A stretch of DNA of 64,000 bases from Rhizobiales bacterium IMCC20636 (GCA_016865015.1 CP018226.1:2821001-2885000); one strand, 5' to 3'. Positions 1-8,457 are shown, numbered from the stretch's first letter. Notes: generated from the letters alone by a model not told the origin. Translations and numbers: made by a program.

Positions 1-106
1 CCACATGAGCGGCCGCATAGGCGATACGGTTCCAACCATCACTTTTCCTGGGTGAAGGTCCGGCGATCAAGTCCACGGCACCACCGGGAAGTTTAAGCTT
101 GGTCAT
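1..106 (-). CDS. N-terminal fragment, possible DUF993 (dihydrodipicolinate synthase-like) protein
   Basis: Only the first 35 codons are inside the window; the gene continues beyond position 1. The start ATG (104-106) is preceded by a good GGAGGTAT ribosome binding site that overlaps the end of the upstream oxidoreductase gene, so the two are translationally linked. The visible peptide begins MTKLKLPGG and contains an RIAYAAAH segment resembling, from memory, the N-terminus of DUF993 proteins, a class I aldolase-fold family often found next to Gfo/Idh/MocA oxidoreductases. The catalytic part is not visible, so the family call is tentative and no substrate can be given. Confidence 0.4.
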   Translation of the reverse strand, partial: MTKLKLPGGAVDLIAGPSPRKSDGWNRIAYAAAHV

Positions 107-108
107 CT

Positions 109-1260
109 CTATACCTCCAAATCCGGCAGGTCGATCCAGCGGCGTTCCTGCCAGCTCTGAACACCAGCCTCGGCAAGCTGAACGCCCTTTGCACCTTCAA
201 CCAGCGAGTAATTCCACGGGCCATCTTCAACAATGTGACGCAAAAACTGTTCCCACTGCACCTTGAAGCCATTGTCGAATACCTGATTGTCAGGCACCTC
301 TTCCCAATCCTCAAAGAAGTTCATCGTCTGTGGCTGATCCGGGTTCCAGACAGGTTTCGGGGTGTTGACGCGGTGCTGACTCCAGCATTTGTGCAGGCCA
401 GCCACAGCGGACCCATGGGTGCCATCAATCTGGAATGTCACCAGATCGTCACGGCGGACACGGGTGCACCAACTGGAATTGATGTGCGCCACAATACCGC
501 CTTCCAGCTGGAAAGTGGCATAGGCTGCATCATCTGCGGTTGCTTCATAGGCCTGGTCGTTTTCATCCCAGCGTTCGGGAATATGGGTTGCCCCCAGGCA
601 ACTCACCGATTTCACAGGAGCGACAACATTATCGAGCACATAGCGCCAGTGGCACAGCATATCGGAAATGATCCCGCCACCATCGGCCGCACGGTAGTTC
701 CATGATGGTCTTTGGGCAGGCATCCAGTCACCTTCGAAGACCCAATATCCGAAATCGCCCTTGACGCTGAGGATGCGTCCGAAGAAACCGCTGTCGCGCA
801 GGCGCTTCAGCTTTGCGAGCCCCGGCAGGTCAAGCTTGTCATGAACAATGCCGTTCTTGACGCCTTTTTCCTTGGCATATTTCGCGATCGCAACGGCCTC
901 TTCCAGACTTTCGGAAATCGGCTTTTCACAATACACATGCTTGCCGGCATCAATTGCCTTGCGCAGCAATGCAGGGCGCAATTTTGTCGACGCTGCATCG
1001 AAAAACAGAGTGTCATCAGGATTGGCCAGTGCCGCATCCAGATCATCTGTCCAGCGCTCTATGCCGTGGCGCTTCGCCAAGGCCTCAACCTTCTCGGCAT
1101 TCCGGCCGACAATGATGATATCAGGCATAAGATGGGATCCATCTTTCAAGGCCACGCCGCCCTGCTCCTGAATGGCCAGGACCGAGCGGATCAAATGCTG
1201 GTTCATGCCCATACGGCCGGTAACGCCGTGCATGATAATCCCGATTCGTGTTTGTCGCAT
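109..1260 (-). CDS. Gfo/Idh/MocA family oxidoreductase
   Basis: A 383-residue protein of normal length for this NAD(P)-dependent sugar or inositol dehydrogenase family. Near the N-terminus is a Rossmann start (IGIIMHGVTGRMG), then DAASTKLRPALLRKAIDAGKH, and the family hallmark EKPISESLEEA around residues 112-122, whose Lys is normally catalytic. The C-terminal half is the mixed-sheet substrate domain. The start ATG at 1260 has AAGGGG about nine bases upstream. It sits between a TetR regulator and a possible DUF993 gene and is co-directional with the TTT transporter, so it probably oxidises the imported polyol, sugar or sugar acid. The substrate cannot be read from sequence. D-apiose dehydrogenase belongs to the same superfamily but I cannot place this protein in that clade. 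Confidence 0.85.
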   Translation of the reverse strand: MRQTRIGIIMHGVTGRMGMNQHLIRSVLAIQEQGGVALKDGSHLMPDIIIVGRNAEKVEALAKRHGIERWTDDLDAALANPDDTLFFDAASTKLRPALLRKAIDAGKHVYCEKPISESLEEAVAIAKYAKEKGVKNGIVHDKLDLPGLAKLKRLRDSGFFGRILSVKGDFGYWVFEGDWMPAQRPSWNYRAADGGGIISDMLCHWRYVLDNVVAPVKSVSCLGATHIPERWDENDQAYEATADDAAYATFQLEGGIVAHINSSWCTRVRRDDLVTFQIDGTHGSAVAGLHKCWSQHRVNTPKPVWNPDQPQTMNFFEDWEEVPDNQVFDNGFKVQWEQFLRHIVEDGPWNYSLVEGAKGVQLAEAGVQSWQERRWIDLPDLEV

Positions 1261-1274
1261 GTTGGTGATCCCCT

Positions 1275-1955
1275 TCAGAGTTTTCTTGTTTGATCGGTTT
1301 TTAATGATGGTGATGATCTGAGATATTGCAGAACCATGTCAGAAATCATCTCGGCTCTCTGTGCCAGCCAAGGCGCGTCAATCGCAACTTTGAAGACAGA
1401 ACGCAGAGTGTGTTGGTTCGATACAGGAAAATAGCAAAGCGAAGCGATGGTGATGTAAAGTTCCACAGGATCGATGTCATCGCGGAACAGGCCGGTTTCA
1501 GCGCCTTTTTCAAGCAGCTTCCCGATCCCGTCTATCAGCGGAGATTGAATGGCATCAGCATCACCGATCTGACGGATGGCATCGCCACCCAGAAGGTTTT
1601 CAGTGTTCAACATCGATATGAACCAAGGCTTTGATACAAAGTGGTTCATTGTGAAGCTGACCAGTTTCCTGATTCCGGCTTCGGGCTCAAGATCGCCAAT
1701 CTGGAGCTCCTGTTCACCGCGTCGGATCTGAACATAACTCTCTCTAAGCGCCGCTTTGTAGAGCTCTTCCTTGTCGCCGAAATAGTTGTAGATCATCGGT
1801 TTCGACACATCGGCCGCCTCAGCGATGGAATCCATCCGTGCGCCAGCATGGCCATAGCGCGAAAATTCATTGAGGGCGGCATGCAGAATGCGGCGCTTGG
1901 AGGCCGTTGCGTCCCTCTTGGGCCCTTTCTTGATGATCTTCAGACTGTGGGTCAC
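1275..1955 (-). CDS. TetR family transcriptional regulator
   Basis: A 226-residue protein with a typical TetR N-terminal helix-turn-helix (ILHAALNEFSRYGHAGARM, then ADVSKPMIYNYFGDKEELY, residues about 22-70) and a helical ligand domain. The start is GTG at 1955, overlapping the tctA stop codon by four bases (GTGA), so it is co-translated with the transporter. Its likely target is the 20-bp imperfect palindrome at 5101-5120 covering the -10 region of the tctC promoter. That would make this an autoregulated repressor released by the transported compound or a metabolite of it. Operator assignment is inference from position and symmetry. Confidence 0.88.
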   Translation of the reverse strand: MTHSLKIIKKGPKRDATASKRRILHAALNEFSRYGHAGARMDSIAEAADVSKPMIYNYFGDKEELYKAALRESYVQIRRGEQELQIGDLEPEAGIRKLVSFTMNHFVSKPWFISMLNTENLLGGDAIRQIGDADAIQSPLIDGIGKLLEKGAETGLFRDDIDPVELYITIASLCYFPVSNQHTLRSVFKVAIDAPWLAQRAEMISDMVLQYLRSSPSLKTDQTRKL

Positions 1956-3490
1956 TGATCTTCCCCTGTTCGTTTCCCGGCAGGCATCAGACGGTCAATC
2001 CAGCGCGCTACAGCCTTCTGCACGGCAGGCAGGCTCAGAATGATACTCAGCACGATAACGACGACAAACATGGCTGAGATCGGGCGCATGAAAAACGGTT
2101 CCAGCGACCCGTTGGACAGTGTAAGGCCACGACGAAGTGACTTGTCGAGCAGACTTCCCAGAATGATACCAAGGACAAGCGGTGCCATCGGGTAGTTCAT
2201 TTTTCTCAGAACAAACCCAACCAGACCAAATCCGACCATGACCCAGATGTCGAAGACACGCTGTGTCAACGCATAGGGTCCAATCACGCAGAGCGTGAAG
2301 ACGACAGGCATGAGAAATTCTCTTGGAATGCGCAGGACCAGTATGAAGATCCGCGTCAATGACAGACCATAGATTGTGATCGCCAGAGTGGCAAAAAACA
2401 GCATGGCAGCGACAGAATAAATGAAGTCCGGCTGTTCGATCATGATCATCGGACCGGGTCTGACACCATGAATGAACAGGGCGGCAATCAGGACAGCGGC
2501 AGGCGCAGACCCTGGAACCGCAAGGGTCAATGCAGGAATGAGTGCACCTGGCACAACGGCACTGTTGCCGGTTTCTGCTGCGGTCAAGCCTTCCTTGGAG
2601 CCCTTGCCGAACTCGTCACGTTCCTTGCTGCTTCGTTTTGCCGCCGCGTAAGACGCCCAGGCACCAATATCTTCTCCAACACCTGGGATGATGCCCACCA
2701 GAGTTCCAATAATCCCGGACCTGGCAATTGTTCTTTTGTATTTCCACAGATCTGCCAGCTTTGGCAGAATACGATCTTCCGACAGTTCCTTTGCGCTGAG
2801 CACAGACTTTTTACGCCACATCACGCTCAACACTTCGGCAAAACCAAAGGCCCCGACCATGGCCGGTATCAATGCAATGCCGCCATTCAACTCGGAAAAA
2901 CCAAGATTGAAGCGAATATGGGCGTGAATGCCTTCGCTACCGATCATCGCCACCATCAGGCCGAGAATACCGGCAATATATCCCTTTAACGGGCTGACCC
3001 CACCTGTCAATTGTCCCGAAATGACAATTCCAAACACGGCAAGCCAGAAAAATTCAAACGATCCGAAATCCAGTGCGACGGCAGCCAGCGCAGGAGCCAG
3101 CAAAACCAGCAGTACGATGCCGACAAGGGTCCCCATCGCCGACCCGGCCGTTGCAAGCCCCATGGCGTAGCCCGCCTGCCCCTTTTGCGCCAGCGGGAAG
3201 CCATCCAGAGATGTGGCGGCTGATGCTGGCGTGCCGGGAATATTCAGAAGAATGGCAGATCTGGAGCCGCCGTAAATCGCACCGACATACATGCAGATCA
3301 GCACCAGAATGGCTGCATCCTTGTCCAATGTGTAAGTCAGTGTGGTGAGCAATGCGACTCCCATCGTTGCCGTGAGACCGGGCAGACTGCCGACCAGTAT
3401 TCCAAGCAAGGTAGACCAGGCTACGTGGAACAGCAGCAAGGGCGTTGTAAAGTGAACGATGGCGGCAAAAAATTGGGATAACGCTTCCAT
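1952..3490 (-). CDS. Tripartite tricarboxylate transporter large permease, TctA family
   Basis: A 512-residue polytopic membrane protein, the usual length of TctA. It has around a dozen hydrophobic segments and TctA-type motifs such as LVGSLPGLTATMGVALL near residue 30, YGGSRSAILLNIPGTPAS near 73-90, and a second related motif GIIGTLVGIIPGVGEDIG near 258. The two GxxPG-type repeats line the substrate pathway in the family. Its ATG overlaps the tctB stop by one base (TGATG) and its stop overlaps the TetR start. Together with TctB and the periplasmic TctC it forms a secondary active uptake system for a carboxylate or related solute. The substrate is unknown. Confidence 0.93.
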   Translation of the reverse strand: MEALSQFFAAIVHFTTPLLLFHVAWSTLLGILVGSLPGLTATMGVALLTTLTYTLDKDAAILVLICMYVGAIYGGSRSAILLNIPGTPASAATSLDGFPLAQKGQAGYAMGLATAGSAMGTLVGIVLLVLLAPALAAVALDFGSFEFFWLAVFGIVISGQLTGGVSPLKGYIAGILGLMVAMIGSEGIHAHIRFNLGFSELNGGIALIPAMVGAFGFAEVLSVMWRKKSVLSAKELSEDRILPKLADLWKYKRTIARSGIIGTLVGIIPGVGEDIGAWASYAAAKRSSKERDEFGKGSKEGLTAAETGNSAVVPGALIPALTLAVPGSAPAAVLIAALFIHGVRPGPMIMIEQPDFIYSVAAMLFFATLAITIYGLSLTRIFILVLRIPREFLMPVVFTLCVIGPYALTQRVFDIWVMVGFGLVGFVLRKMNYPMAPLVLGIILGSLLDKSLRRGLTLSNGSLEPFFMRPISAMFVVVIVLSIILSLPAVQKAVARWIDRLMPAGKRTGEDQ

Positions 3491-3984
3491 CAGGGAAGCC
3501 TCACAAGAAAGCCATAGCGGAACAGGACGGATATACCGATGGCAACCAGGACGGCATAAAGTGTAACCAGCAACATCATTCGAAGCCTTTTTCCATCCTC
3601 ACCGGATGGTTTCCAGAGGTACCACCCCGTGAAAACAAGGATATAAATCGCGGATGCAACAACGAAAGGAATTCGGCTCACCATCCCAACGGCAAACAGG
3701 CAGCTCCAGACAGCGGCAAATGCAAAGTCACTCCAATTGCCTGTCTCTTTTGGGGTGTCATCAGTTTCGGAACTGGTTTTGCCGCGTGTGCCGAGCGCCA
3801 GAAAGATCGCACAGATCATCAGGAAAAAACCAAGGAAAATGGGCAGCAGCCCCGGAATGCTGGCCGGATGGATTTGACGGATTTCAAGCCGATCCATCAC
3901 AAAGCCACCCCAACACATTGCGCCACCAAGCAGCAGCAGGACAGCGGCAGTTACGCGATCAGCCGTGGGAGATTCAGGTTGCAT
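3490..3984 (-). CDS. Tripartite tricarboxylate transporter small permease, TctB family
   Basis: A 164-residue protein with four predicted membrane helices (for example TAAVLLLLGGAMCWGGFVM, then GLLPIFLGFFLMICAIFLAL, and two more in the C-terminal half) separated by a charged linker, as in TctB. The family's small subunit stabilises the TctA permease. It lies between tctC and tctA. The 85-base gap to tctC holds a 13-bp perfect hairpin, whereas the junction with tctA has a one-base overlap, so TctB and TctA are coupled to each other but not to the binding protein. Confidence 0.9.
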   Translation of the reverse strand: MQPESPTADRVTAAVLLLLGGAMCWGGFVMDRLEIRQIHPASIPGLLPIFLGFFLMICAIFLALGTRGKTSSETDDTPKETGNWSDFAFAAVWSCLFAVGMVSRIPFVVASAIYILVFTGWYLWKPSGEDGKRLRMMLLVTLYAVLVAIGISVLFRYGFLVRLP

Positions 3985-4024
3985 GAGTTTGCCTGTTCAG
4001 AATTCGCAGGAACGGAGGCCCGGT

Positions 4025-4055
4025 TTGGCGCGCAGAGACTAGCTCTGCGCGCCAA
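4025..4055 (-). terminator. Intercistronic hairpin after tctC
   Basis: A perfect 13-bp inverted repeat (TTGGCGCGCAGAG, five-base loop ACTAG, then its complement) lies between the tctC stop and tctB. No long T run follows on the minus strand, so it is more likely a partial terminator or mRNA-stabilising hairpin than a full terminator. It would leave more tctC than tctBA message. Confidence 0.75.
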
Positions 4056-4069
4056 GGGGTTGAAAACCC

Positions 4070-5080
4070 TTATGGGCAATCAATTCCGATTTCGGACGGA
4101 TCCACAATTGCCTCGCCGCGGGTCACGCGGGCACAGGCCTCGGCGATGACAACCGGCATCGCACGTTTCATGGCAGCGTCGCCATAGCTAGGATCGAAAA
4201 CAGCACCGCGTTCCGTAGCATAGCTTTGCAACGCTTCTGAATTCATGACCTTCTCCTGCCAGATGCGATCCACAGTGTCATAGACTTCCTGAGGAGCGCC
4301 GACCGGGATGAATACACCAAAATAATCAGGTGCAACATGCATGTCCGGCAGGAAATCAGTGATTGGCGGGACCGGGTCAATGCCCTCAACAATCAATGGC
4401 TTATCAGACAGAACAGTCAGTGCACGCAGCTTACCTGCCTTGATCATTTCAGTCTGTTCAACAGCAAGCTGTGTCGTCGCGGTGACTTCACCGGATGCAG
4501 CAGCAAGAACAGCAGGATTACCGCCATCATAAGTGACCATGCGGGCACCCAGTTCACCACCAGCCGCTTCACCGATGGCAGCAAGAGCCATTCCACCAGA
4601 CGAGTTAACACCGGCTGTGCCAACTTTTACGGTCTCAGCTTCCCGCATTGCTTCAAGCAGCTCAGGAAAATTCTGATATGGCGCATCGGCATTGACGGAG
4701 ACAACTGGCACGTTCGCAACGTGCAGATAGACATGATAGTCATTGATCGAGGTGTTCTCGACGAGACCGGTCACAGAATATGTTGCGTTGTTTGCAATCG
4801 CATTTGCGGTCCAGGTGTAACCATCACGAGGCGCATCCAGTGCGGCCTTGGTTCCGATAGAGCCTGACGCTCCTGGCTGGTTCACCACGATAACGGGCGT
4901 ACCAAGAGCTTCCTCGAGTATCGGTGCCACGACCCGTGTCACCTGATCGGTAGACCCACCGGCCGACCATGGCACGATGATGTTGATGGGTTTGTCTGGC
5001 TTCCATTCGGCGTTAGCAGGCATGCTAAGCGCCATCATTGCCGCTGCTCCCAGCAGACCAATTGTTTTCAAAGTCGACAT
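4070..5080 (-). CDS. Tripartite tricarboxylate transporter substrate-binding protein, TctC/Bug family
   Basis: The 336-residue periplasmic receptor of the TTT system. A Sec signal peptide (MSTLKTIGLLGAAAMMALS, cleaved after ANA) precedes a Bug-fold mature protein with WKPDKPINIIVPWSAGGSTDQVTR, the typical first ligand loop. The upstream in-frame ATG at 5095 is part of the ribosome binding site itself (ATGGAGGAG), so the ATG at 5080 is the real start. It is the first gene of the tctCBA-tetR-oxidoreductase operon. Bug proteins bind carboxylates, nicotinate, amino acids and other small solutes; the ligand here is not inferable. Confidence 0.93.
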   Translation of the reverse strand: MSTLKTIGLLGAAAMMALSMPANAEWKPDKPINIIVPWSAGGSTDQVTRVVAPILEEALGTPVIVVNQPGASGSIGTKAALDAPRDGYTWTANAIANNATYSVTGLVENTSINDYHVYLHVANVPVVSVNADAPYQNFPELLEAMREAETVKVGTAGVNSSGGMALAAIGEAAGGELGARMVTYDGGNPAVLAAASGEVTATTQLAVEQTEMIKAGKLRALTVLSDKPLIVEGIDPVPPITDFLPDMHVAPDYFGVFIPVGAPQEVYDTVDRIWQEKVMNSEALQSYATERGAVFDPSYGDAAMKRAMPVVIAEACARVTRGEAIVDPSEIGIDCP

Positions 5081-5100
5081 ATTTTTCTCCTCCATTTTAT

Positions 5101-5142
5101 ATTACCAACTAGTAAGTAATATAGACATCTGTGAAATGTCAA
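5101..5142 (-). promoter_or_regulatory. tctC promoter with a 20-bp palindromic operator (probable TetR site)
   Basis: Reading the minus strand, TTGACA (5137-5142) is followed after 17 bases by TTACTT (5114-5119), a fair sigma-70 promoter for tctC. The -10 region is embedded in ATTACCAACTAGTAAGTAAT (5101-5120), in which 16 of 20 positions are symmetric around ACTAGT. Size, symmetry and overlap with the -10 are typical of TetR-family operators, and a TetR gene is in the operon. Binding itself is inferred. Confidence 0.65.
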
Positions 5143-5318
5143 CAGGTGGATTCAAGCTCAAAATTGTATCCCAGCTTACGCCTGAAACAGCGGCTTTACT
5201 GGCGTAACAGAGCAAATCCGACCCTTCTGGCCTGAAGTTTGGCATAAGATTTTTGTCATTGGACCAAAGCTGGCACCGGTTTTATCGGGAGATAATCCAT
5301 GCTTGAATGCAGCAACCT

Positions 5319-5347
5319 AGTCAAAAGACAACAATCCTTGACATTTG
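5319..5347 (+). promoter_or_regulatory. Third copy of the SorC-type two-part element at the transketolase/RLP promoter
   Basis: AGTCAAAAGACA, an eight-base spacer, then TGACATTTG. The architecture and spacing equal those of the elements at 12233-12261 and 15699-15727. Sixteen of the 21 defined positions match the mtnK element. A TTGACA (5338-5343) overlaps the second half exactly as at mtnK, with only a weak -10 (CATTTT, 17-base spacing). The match is degenerate, so its role is inferred. Confidence 0.5.
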
Positions 5348-5387
5348 TAAGGTGTCGCTTCATTTTCTAACAAAAGAGGAGATCTCC

Positions 5388-6323
5388 GTGCAAAACAGCA
5401 AGACAACTGAAGCCGTCGCGGCTGGCATACGGAAACGGGTTTTCGAGCATGCCATGCGGAACAATGGCGGCTATCTCAGCCAGGCCTGTTCGGCTGCCGA
5501 ACAATTGGCATTTCTGTACAATGAGGCCTTGACCCTCGGGGATCCCACCCTGCCCTCAATTCCAAAACCATTTGGCGGTGTGCCATCTGCTTCAAACCCC
5601 GACTATCATACCGGGGCGGGCTATAATGGGCCTTTTGAACCACAGAATGATCGGCTGTTCATTGCGCCAGCACATTATGCGCTGGTTGCCTACGCAACCC
5701 TGATTGAAGTCGGCCGCATGGATGCCAAGGGGTTGGAGATGTTCAATAAGGACGGCTCGTCGGTCGAGATGATCGGAGCGGAGCACTCTCCCGGTATGGA
5801 AGTTCACAATGGCACTTTGGGCATTGGATTTTCGACCGGGGCCGGACTGGCATATGGTCGCAAACGCCGTGGAGACACGGGCGATGTCTGCGTCTTCATG
5901 TCAGATGGCGAAGTTCAGGAAGGCCAGACCTGGGAAGCGGTACAGGCGGCAGCGCACCACCGGATCGACAATCTTTGGGCACTGATGGACGTTAATGACC
6001 AGCAATGTGATGGTGCCATGGATAGCGTTATGGAAGTGGGCGATATCGCCACAAAGTTCACCGATTTCGGCGCAGTCTGCGTTGAGGTGGATGCCCATGA
6101 TCTGTCGGCTTTGCGCGAAGCCAGACAAACGCCACATGAAGGCAGACCTCTCATCATTCTGGCACGCTCCTCCCCCACACAGGGGATGAAATTTCTGCAA
6201 AAAAGGTTCCCGCGCCTTCACTATGTGCGCTTCAAATCCGAGGAGGAACGCGCAGAGATGAATATTTCCATTGCCGCTGAATTGGGCATTGATCCGGTCG
6301 ATCTGACCGATGGAGGGCATTGA
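5388..6323 (+). CDS. Transketolase, N-terminal (TPP-pyrophosphate) subunit
   Basis: A 311-residue protein matching the N-terminal half of transketolase. It shows GAEHSPGMEVHNGTLGIGFSTGAGLAYG and the TPP/Mg signature SDGEVQEGQTWEA followed about 30 residues later by DVNDQQCDG. In canonical transketolase the two halves are one chain; split forms occur in bacteria and archaea, including apulose-4-phosphate transketolase AptAB. The start is GTG at 5388 with AGAGGAG seven bases upstream; the ATG at 5307 has no ribosome binding site. It is the first gene of a transketolase N, transketolase C, RLP operon. The donor substrate is unknown; the context suggests a modified pentulose phosphate. Confidence 0.9.
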   Translation: MQNSKTTEAVAAGIRKRVFEHAMRNNGGYLSQACSAAEQLAFLYNEALTLGDPTLPSIPKPFGGVPSASNPDYHTGAGYNGPFEPQNDRLFIAPAHYALVAYATLIEVGRMDAKGLEMFNKDGSSVEMIGAEHSPGMEVHNGTLGIGFSTGAGLAYGRKRRGDTGDVCVFMSDGEVQEGQTWEAVQAAAHHRIDNLWALMDVNDQQCDGAMDSVMEVGDIATKFTDFGAVCVEVDAHDLSALREARQTPHEGRPLIILARSSPTQGMKFLQKRFPRLHYVRFKSEEERAEMNISIAAELGIDPVDLTDGGH

Positions 6324-6324
6324 T

Positions 6325-7329
6325 ATGGTCGAGATGGTGACACGGCCCTATGCAAGCGCATTTGAAGCCTATGCAACGGCCAATCCCGATGTGCTCTGCC
6401 TGTCGGCAGACCTGACGTCTTCCTGTGAAATTGACGGGTTCCGCGACCGGCATCCAGAGCAGTTCATCTCGCTTGGCATGGCCGAGCAGAACATGATGAG
6501 TTTTGCTGGCGGACTTGGCCTCGCGGGTTACCGACCGTTCCTGCATTCCTTTGGCGTCTTTCTGTATCGTCGGCCCTATGATCAGCTCATTGCATCCGTT
6601 GCCTATCCACGGCGCAAAGTACGGCTGATGGGCTTCTTGCCCGGCATTACAACGCCCGGCGGCATGACGCATCAGTCGATTGAAGATATCTCGGTGATGC
6701 GGTCGATCCCAAACATGACCATCCTGGAAACCGGTGATGCAACAGAAGTGGAAAGCATTTGCGAGGCCGCGGATTCCATCGACGGGCCGGTCTATTGTCG
6801 AGTGTTGCGGGGCTCTGTCCCCCGCCTGTTCGACACGCCCATCAAGGTTGGACAGATGCGCGAACTGGCGCTGGGCGACGATATTCTTGTCATCACCTCG
6901 GGCATTGCCACAGAAGAAGCTTTGCGGGCACGCGCTGCGCTTCAATCCTCAGGGGTTTCAATTCGTCATTTACATATCAATACGATCAAACCGTTTGGCG
7001 AGGAAGCCCTGCTCGATCATATCGGTTCTGTCAGGAAAGGCGTCGTCGTGCTTGAAAATCATGTCACCGAAGGCGGTGTTGGATCTCTGGTAGCCGAAAT
7101 CATGGCAGACAATGGTGTCGGCAAGAAACTGGTACGTCTGGGCCTGCGCGATACATATGCGCATGGTGGATCACGCGCCTATCTGATGGCCTATTACGGA
7201 CTGGATGCCGCAGCCCTTGTTGGCGGCATTGAGAAGCTGTTGGGCCATTCAACCGGAATTACAGAAGACCAACTGACCAGCACGCGCATTGACGCCGTAC
7301 ACTCGGCGGTCAAAGCAGAGGCGCTTTGA
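6325..7329 (+). CDS. Transketolase, C-terminal (pyrimidine-binding) subunit
   Basis: A 334-residue partner of the preceding subunit. It carries the transketolase pyrimidine domain (SADLTSS, then FISLGMAEQNMMSFAGGLGLAGYRPF, whose Glu normally activates TPP) and the C-terminal transketolase domain. The ATG at 6310 lies inside the ribosome binding site GGAGGG, so the ATG at 6325 was chosen; this places the start one base beyond the upstream stop. The subunits are therefore made in a coupled 1:1 fashion. With the RLP downstream they form a three-gene operon. Confidence 0.9.
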   Translation: MVEMVTRPYASAFEAYATANPDVLCLSADLTSSCEIDGFRDRHPEQFISLGMAEQNMMSFAGGLGLAGYRPFLHSFGVFLYRRPYDQLIASVAYPRRKVRLMGFLPGITTPGGMTHQSIEDISVMRSIPNMTILETGDATEVESICEAADSIDGPVYCRVLRGSVPRLFDTPIKVGQMRELALGDDILVITSGIATEEALRARAALQSSGVSIRHLHINTIKPFGEEALLDHIGSVRKGVVVLENHVTEGGVGSLVAEIMADNGVGKKLVRLGLRDTYAHGGSRAYLMAYYGLDAAALVGGIEKLLGHSTGITEDQLTSTRIDAVHSAVKAEAL

Positions 7330-7332
7330 CAG

Positions 7333-8457
7333 ATGGGTAATGACAATCGGTTTCGGGTCACATACCGCATTTTCGCTCAGGACGAAGCTGAAGCGAATGC
7401 ACGTGCCAACGATATAGCGCTTGAGCAGACTGTTGAAATTCCTGACGATGTGGTTCCCGAGGGGTTCATTCGGGACGAAATCGTCGGACAGGTTGAATCT
7501 GTTCAACCAGAGAGCAATGGCGCGTTCGATGCTGTGCTTTCCTATTCACCGGACAGCGCCGGCTACGAAGTCGTTCAATTGATCAATGTCATCTTTGGCA
7601 ACACATCCATTCAGCAAAATGTGCGGGTGGTCGGTTTCAATCCAGGTTCCGAGATCGAGCGGCGGTTTTCAGGTGCCCGATTTGGCATCAAGGGGCTACG
7701 TAAGCTCACCGGCCGGAAAAGCGGTGGATTGATCTCGCCTGTCATCAAGCCGCAGGGGTCTTCCCCGGCTCAATTGGCGCAAATTGCGTCTCGCTGTGTG
7801 GCGGGTGGCGCGGATATCATCAAGGATGATCATGGATTAGCCAATCAGGCGATCGCTCCGTTTGAAGAGAGGCTGAAAGCGGTCAGTGATGCGGTTGCCG
7901 AGGCCAATGCGAAACACGGCCACAAAGCGCTCTATTTCTGTAACATCACAGGCCATACCGGCAATGTGGTGGAGGAAGCCTTTCGGGTAAAGGAAATGGG
8001 CGCGGGCGGCATACTTGTCATGCCTGGCCTCATTGGTTTTGGCGCCATGCAGCATCTGGCAAACAATGCTGAATTTGGTCTTCCGATCATGACGCATCCG
8101 TCATTTACGGGTCCGTTTGTTCTCACACCCACAACCGGCATCAGCCACGCCATCATGTATGGCACGCTGCAGCGTCTGGCTGGATCAGACATTTCGGTCT
8201 TCCCGAATGTCGGCGGTCGATTTGGGTTTACCCGCGAAGAGTGCCTCTCCATTGCCGATGCCTGCCGCAGCCCGAACGGCATTGGCGCCCCCATGATGCC
8301 CTCTCCCGGCGGTGGCATGAGTGTCGACCGTGCGCAGGAAATGGTGTCAATGTATGGCGAAGATGTTGTCTTCCTGCTTGGCGGCAGCCTGCTGCGTGAC
8401 CGTGAAAAGATCGGCGATACGATCAAAGCCATGCGCGAAGAAATTGATCGCCTTTAG
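7333..8457 (+). CDS. RuBisCO-like protein (form IV), non-carboxylating
   Basis: A 374-residue RuBisCO large-subunit homologue, shorter than the roughly 460 of true form I-III enzymes. The barrel shows SPVIKPQG (Lys139, equivalent of K175), GGADIIKDDHG (Lys164 equivalent to carbamylated K201, Asp166 to D203) and MTHPSF (His255, near H294). Two differences stand out. His167 replaces the metal-binding Glu204, and loop 6 reads MMPSPGGGMS with no Lys334. It should therefore be an enolase, isomerase or decarboxylase, not a carboxylase. Known RLP reactions include MtnW enolase, the R. rubrum 5-methylthioribulose-1-P 1,3-isomerase and 3-oxo-isoapionate-4-P enzymes. A neighbouring mtnK-mtnA pair and a shared promoter element favour a methylthio- or deoxy-ribulose-1-P substrate. 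It starts three bases after the transketolase stop. Confidence 0.9.
   Translation: MGNDNRFRVTYRIFAQDEAEANARANDIALEQTVEIPDDVVPEGFIRDEIVGQVESVQPESNGAFDAVLSYSPDSAGYEVVQLINVIFGNTSIQQNVRVVGFNPGSEIERRFSGARFGIKGLRKLTGRKSGGLISPVIKPQGSSPAQLAQIASRCVAGGADIIKDDHGLANQAIAPFEERLKAVSDAVAEANAKHGHKALYFCNITGHTGNVVEEAFRVKEMGAGGILVMPGLIGFGAMQHLANNAEFGLPIMTHPSFTGPFVLTPTTGISHAIMYGTLQRLAGSDISVFPNVGGRFGFTREECLSIADACRSPNGIGAPMMPSPGGGMSVDRAQEMVSMYGEDVVFLLGGSLLRDREKIGDTIKAMREEIDRL

Larger units (their letters stand above)
5081..5387. other. Divergent intergenic region between tctC and the transketolase operon
   Basis: About 300 bases without a gene. The tctC-proximal end carries the TetR-type palindrome and promoter. 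The transketolase-proximal end carries a SorC-type element (5319-5347) with a TTGACA. Between them is an inverted pair GACAT/ATGTC (5124-5140). An in-frame ATG at 5307 lies upstream of the transketolase gene, but it precedes the promoter elements and lacks a ribosome binding site. Confidence 0.6.

Noticed and set aside
5081-5095. ATG at 5095 as the tctC start
   Set aside because: That ATG is embedded in the GGAGGAG ribosome binding site for the ATG at 5080, which directly begins a standard signal peptide.
7333-8457. A true RuBisCO able to fix CO2
   Set aside because: Loop-6 Lys334 is absent, Glu204 is His, and the protein is about 90 residues shorter than carboxylating forms; no phosphoribulokinase or small subunit is nearby.
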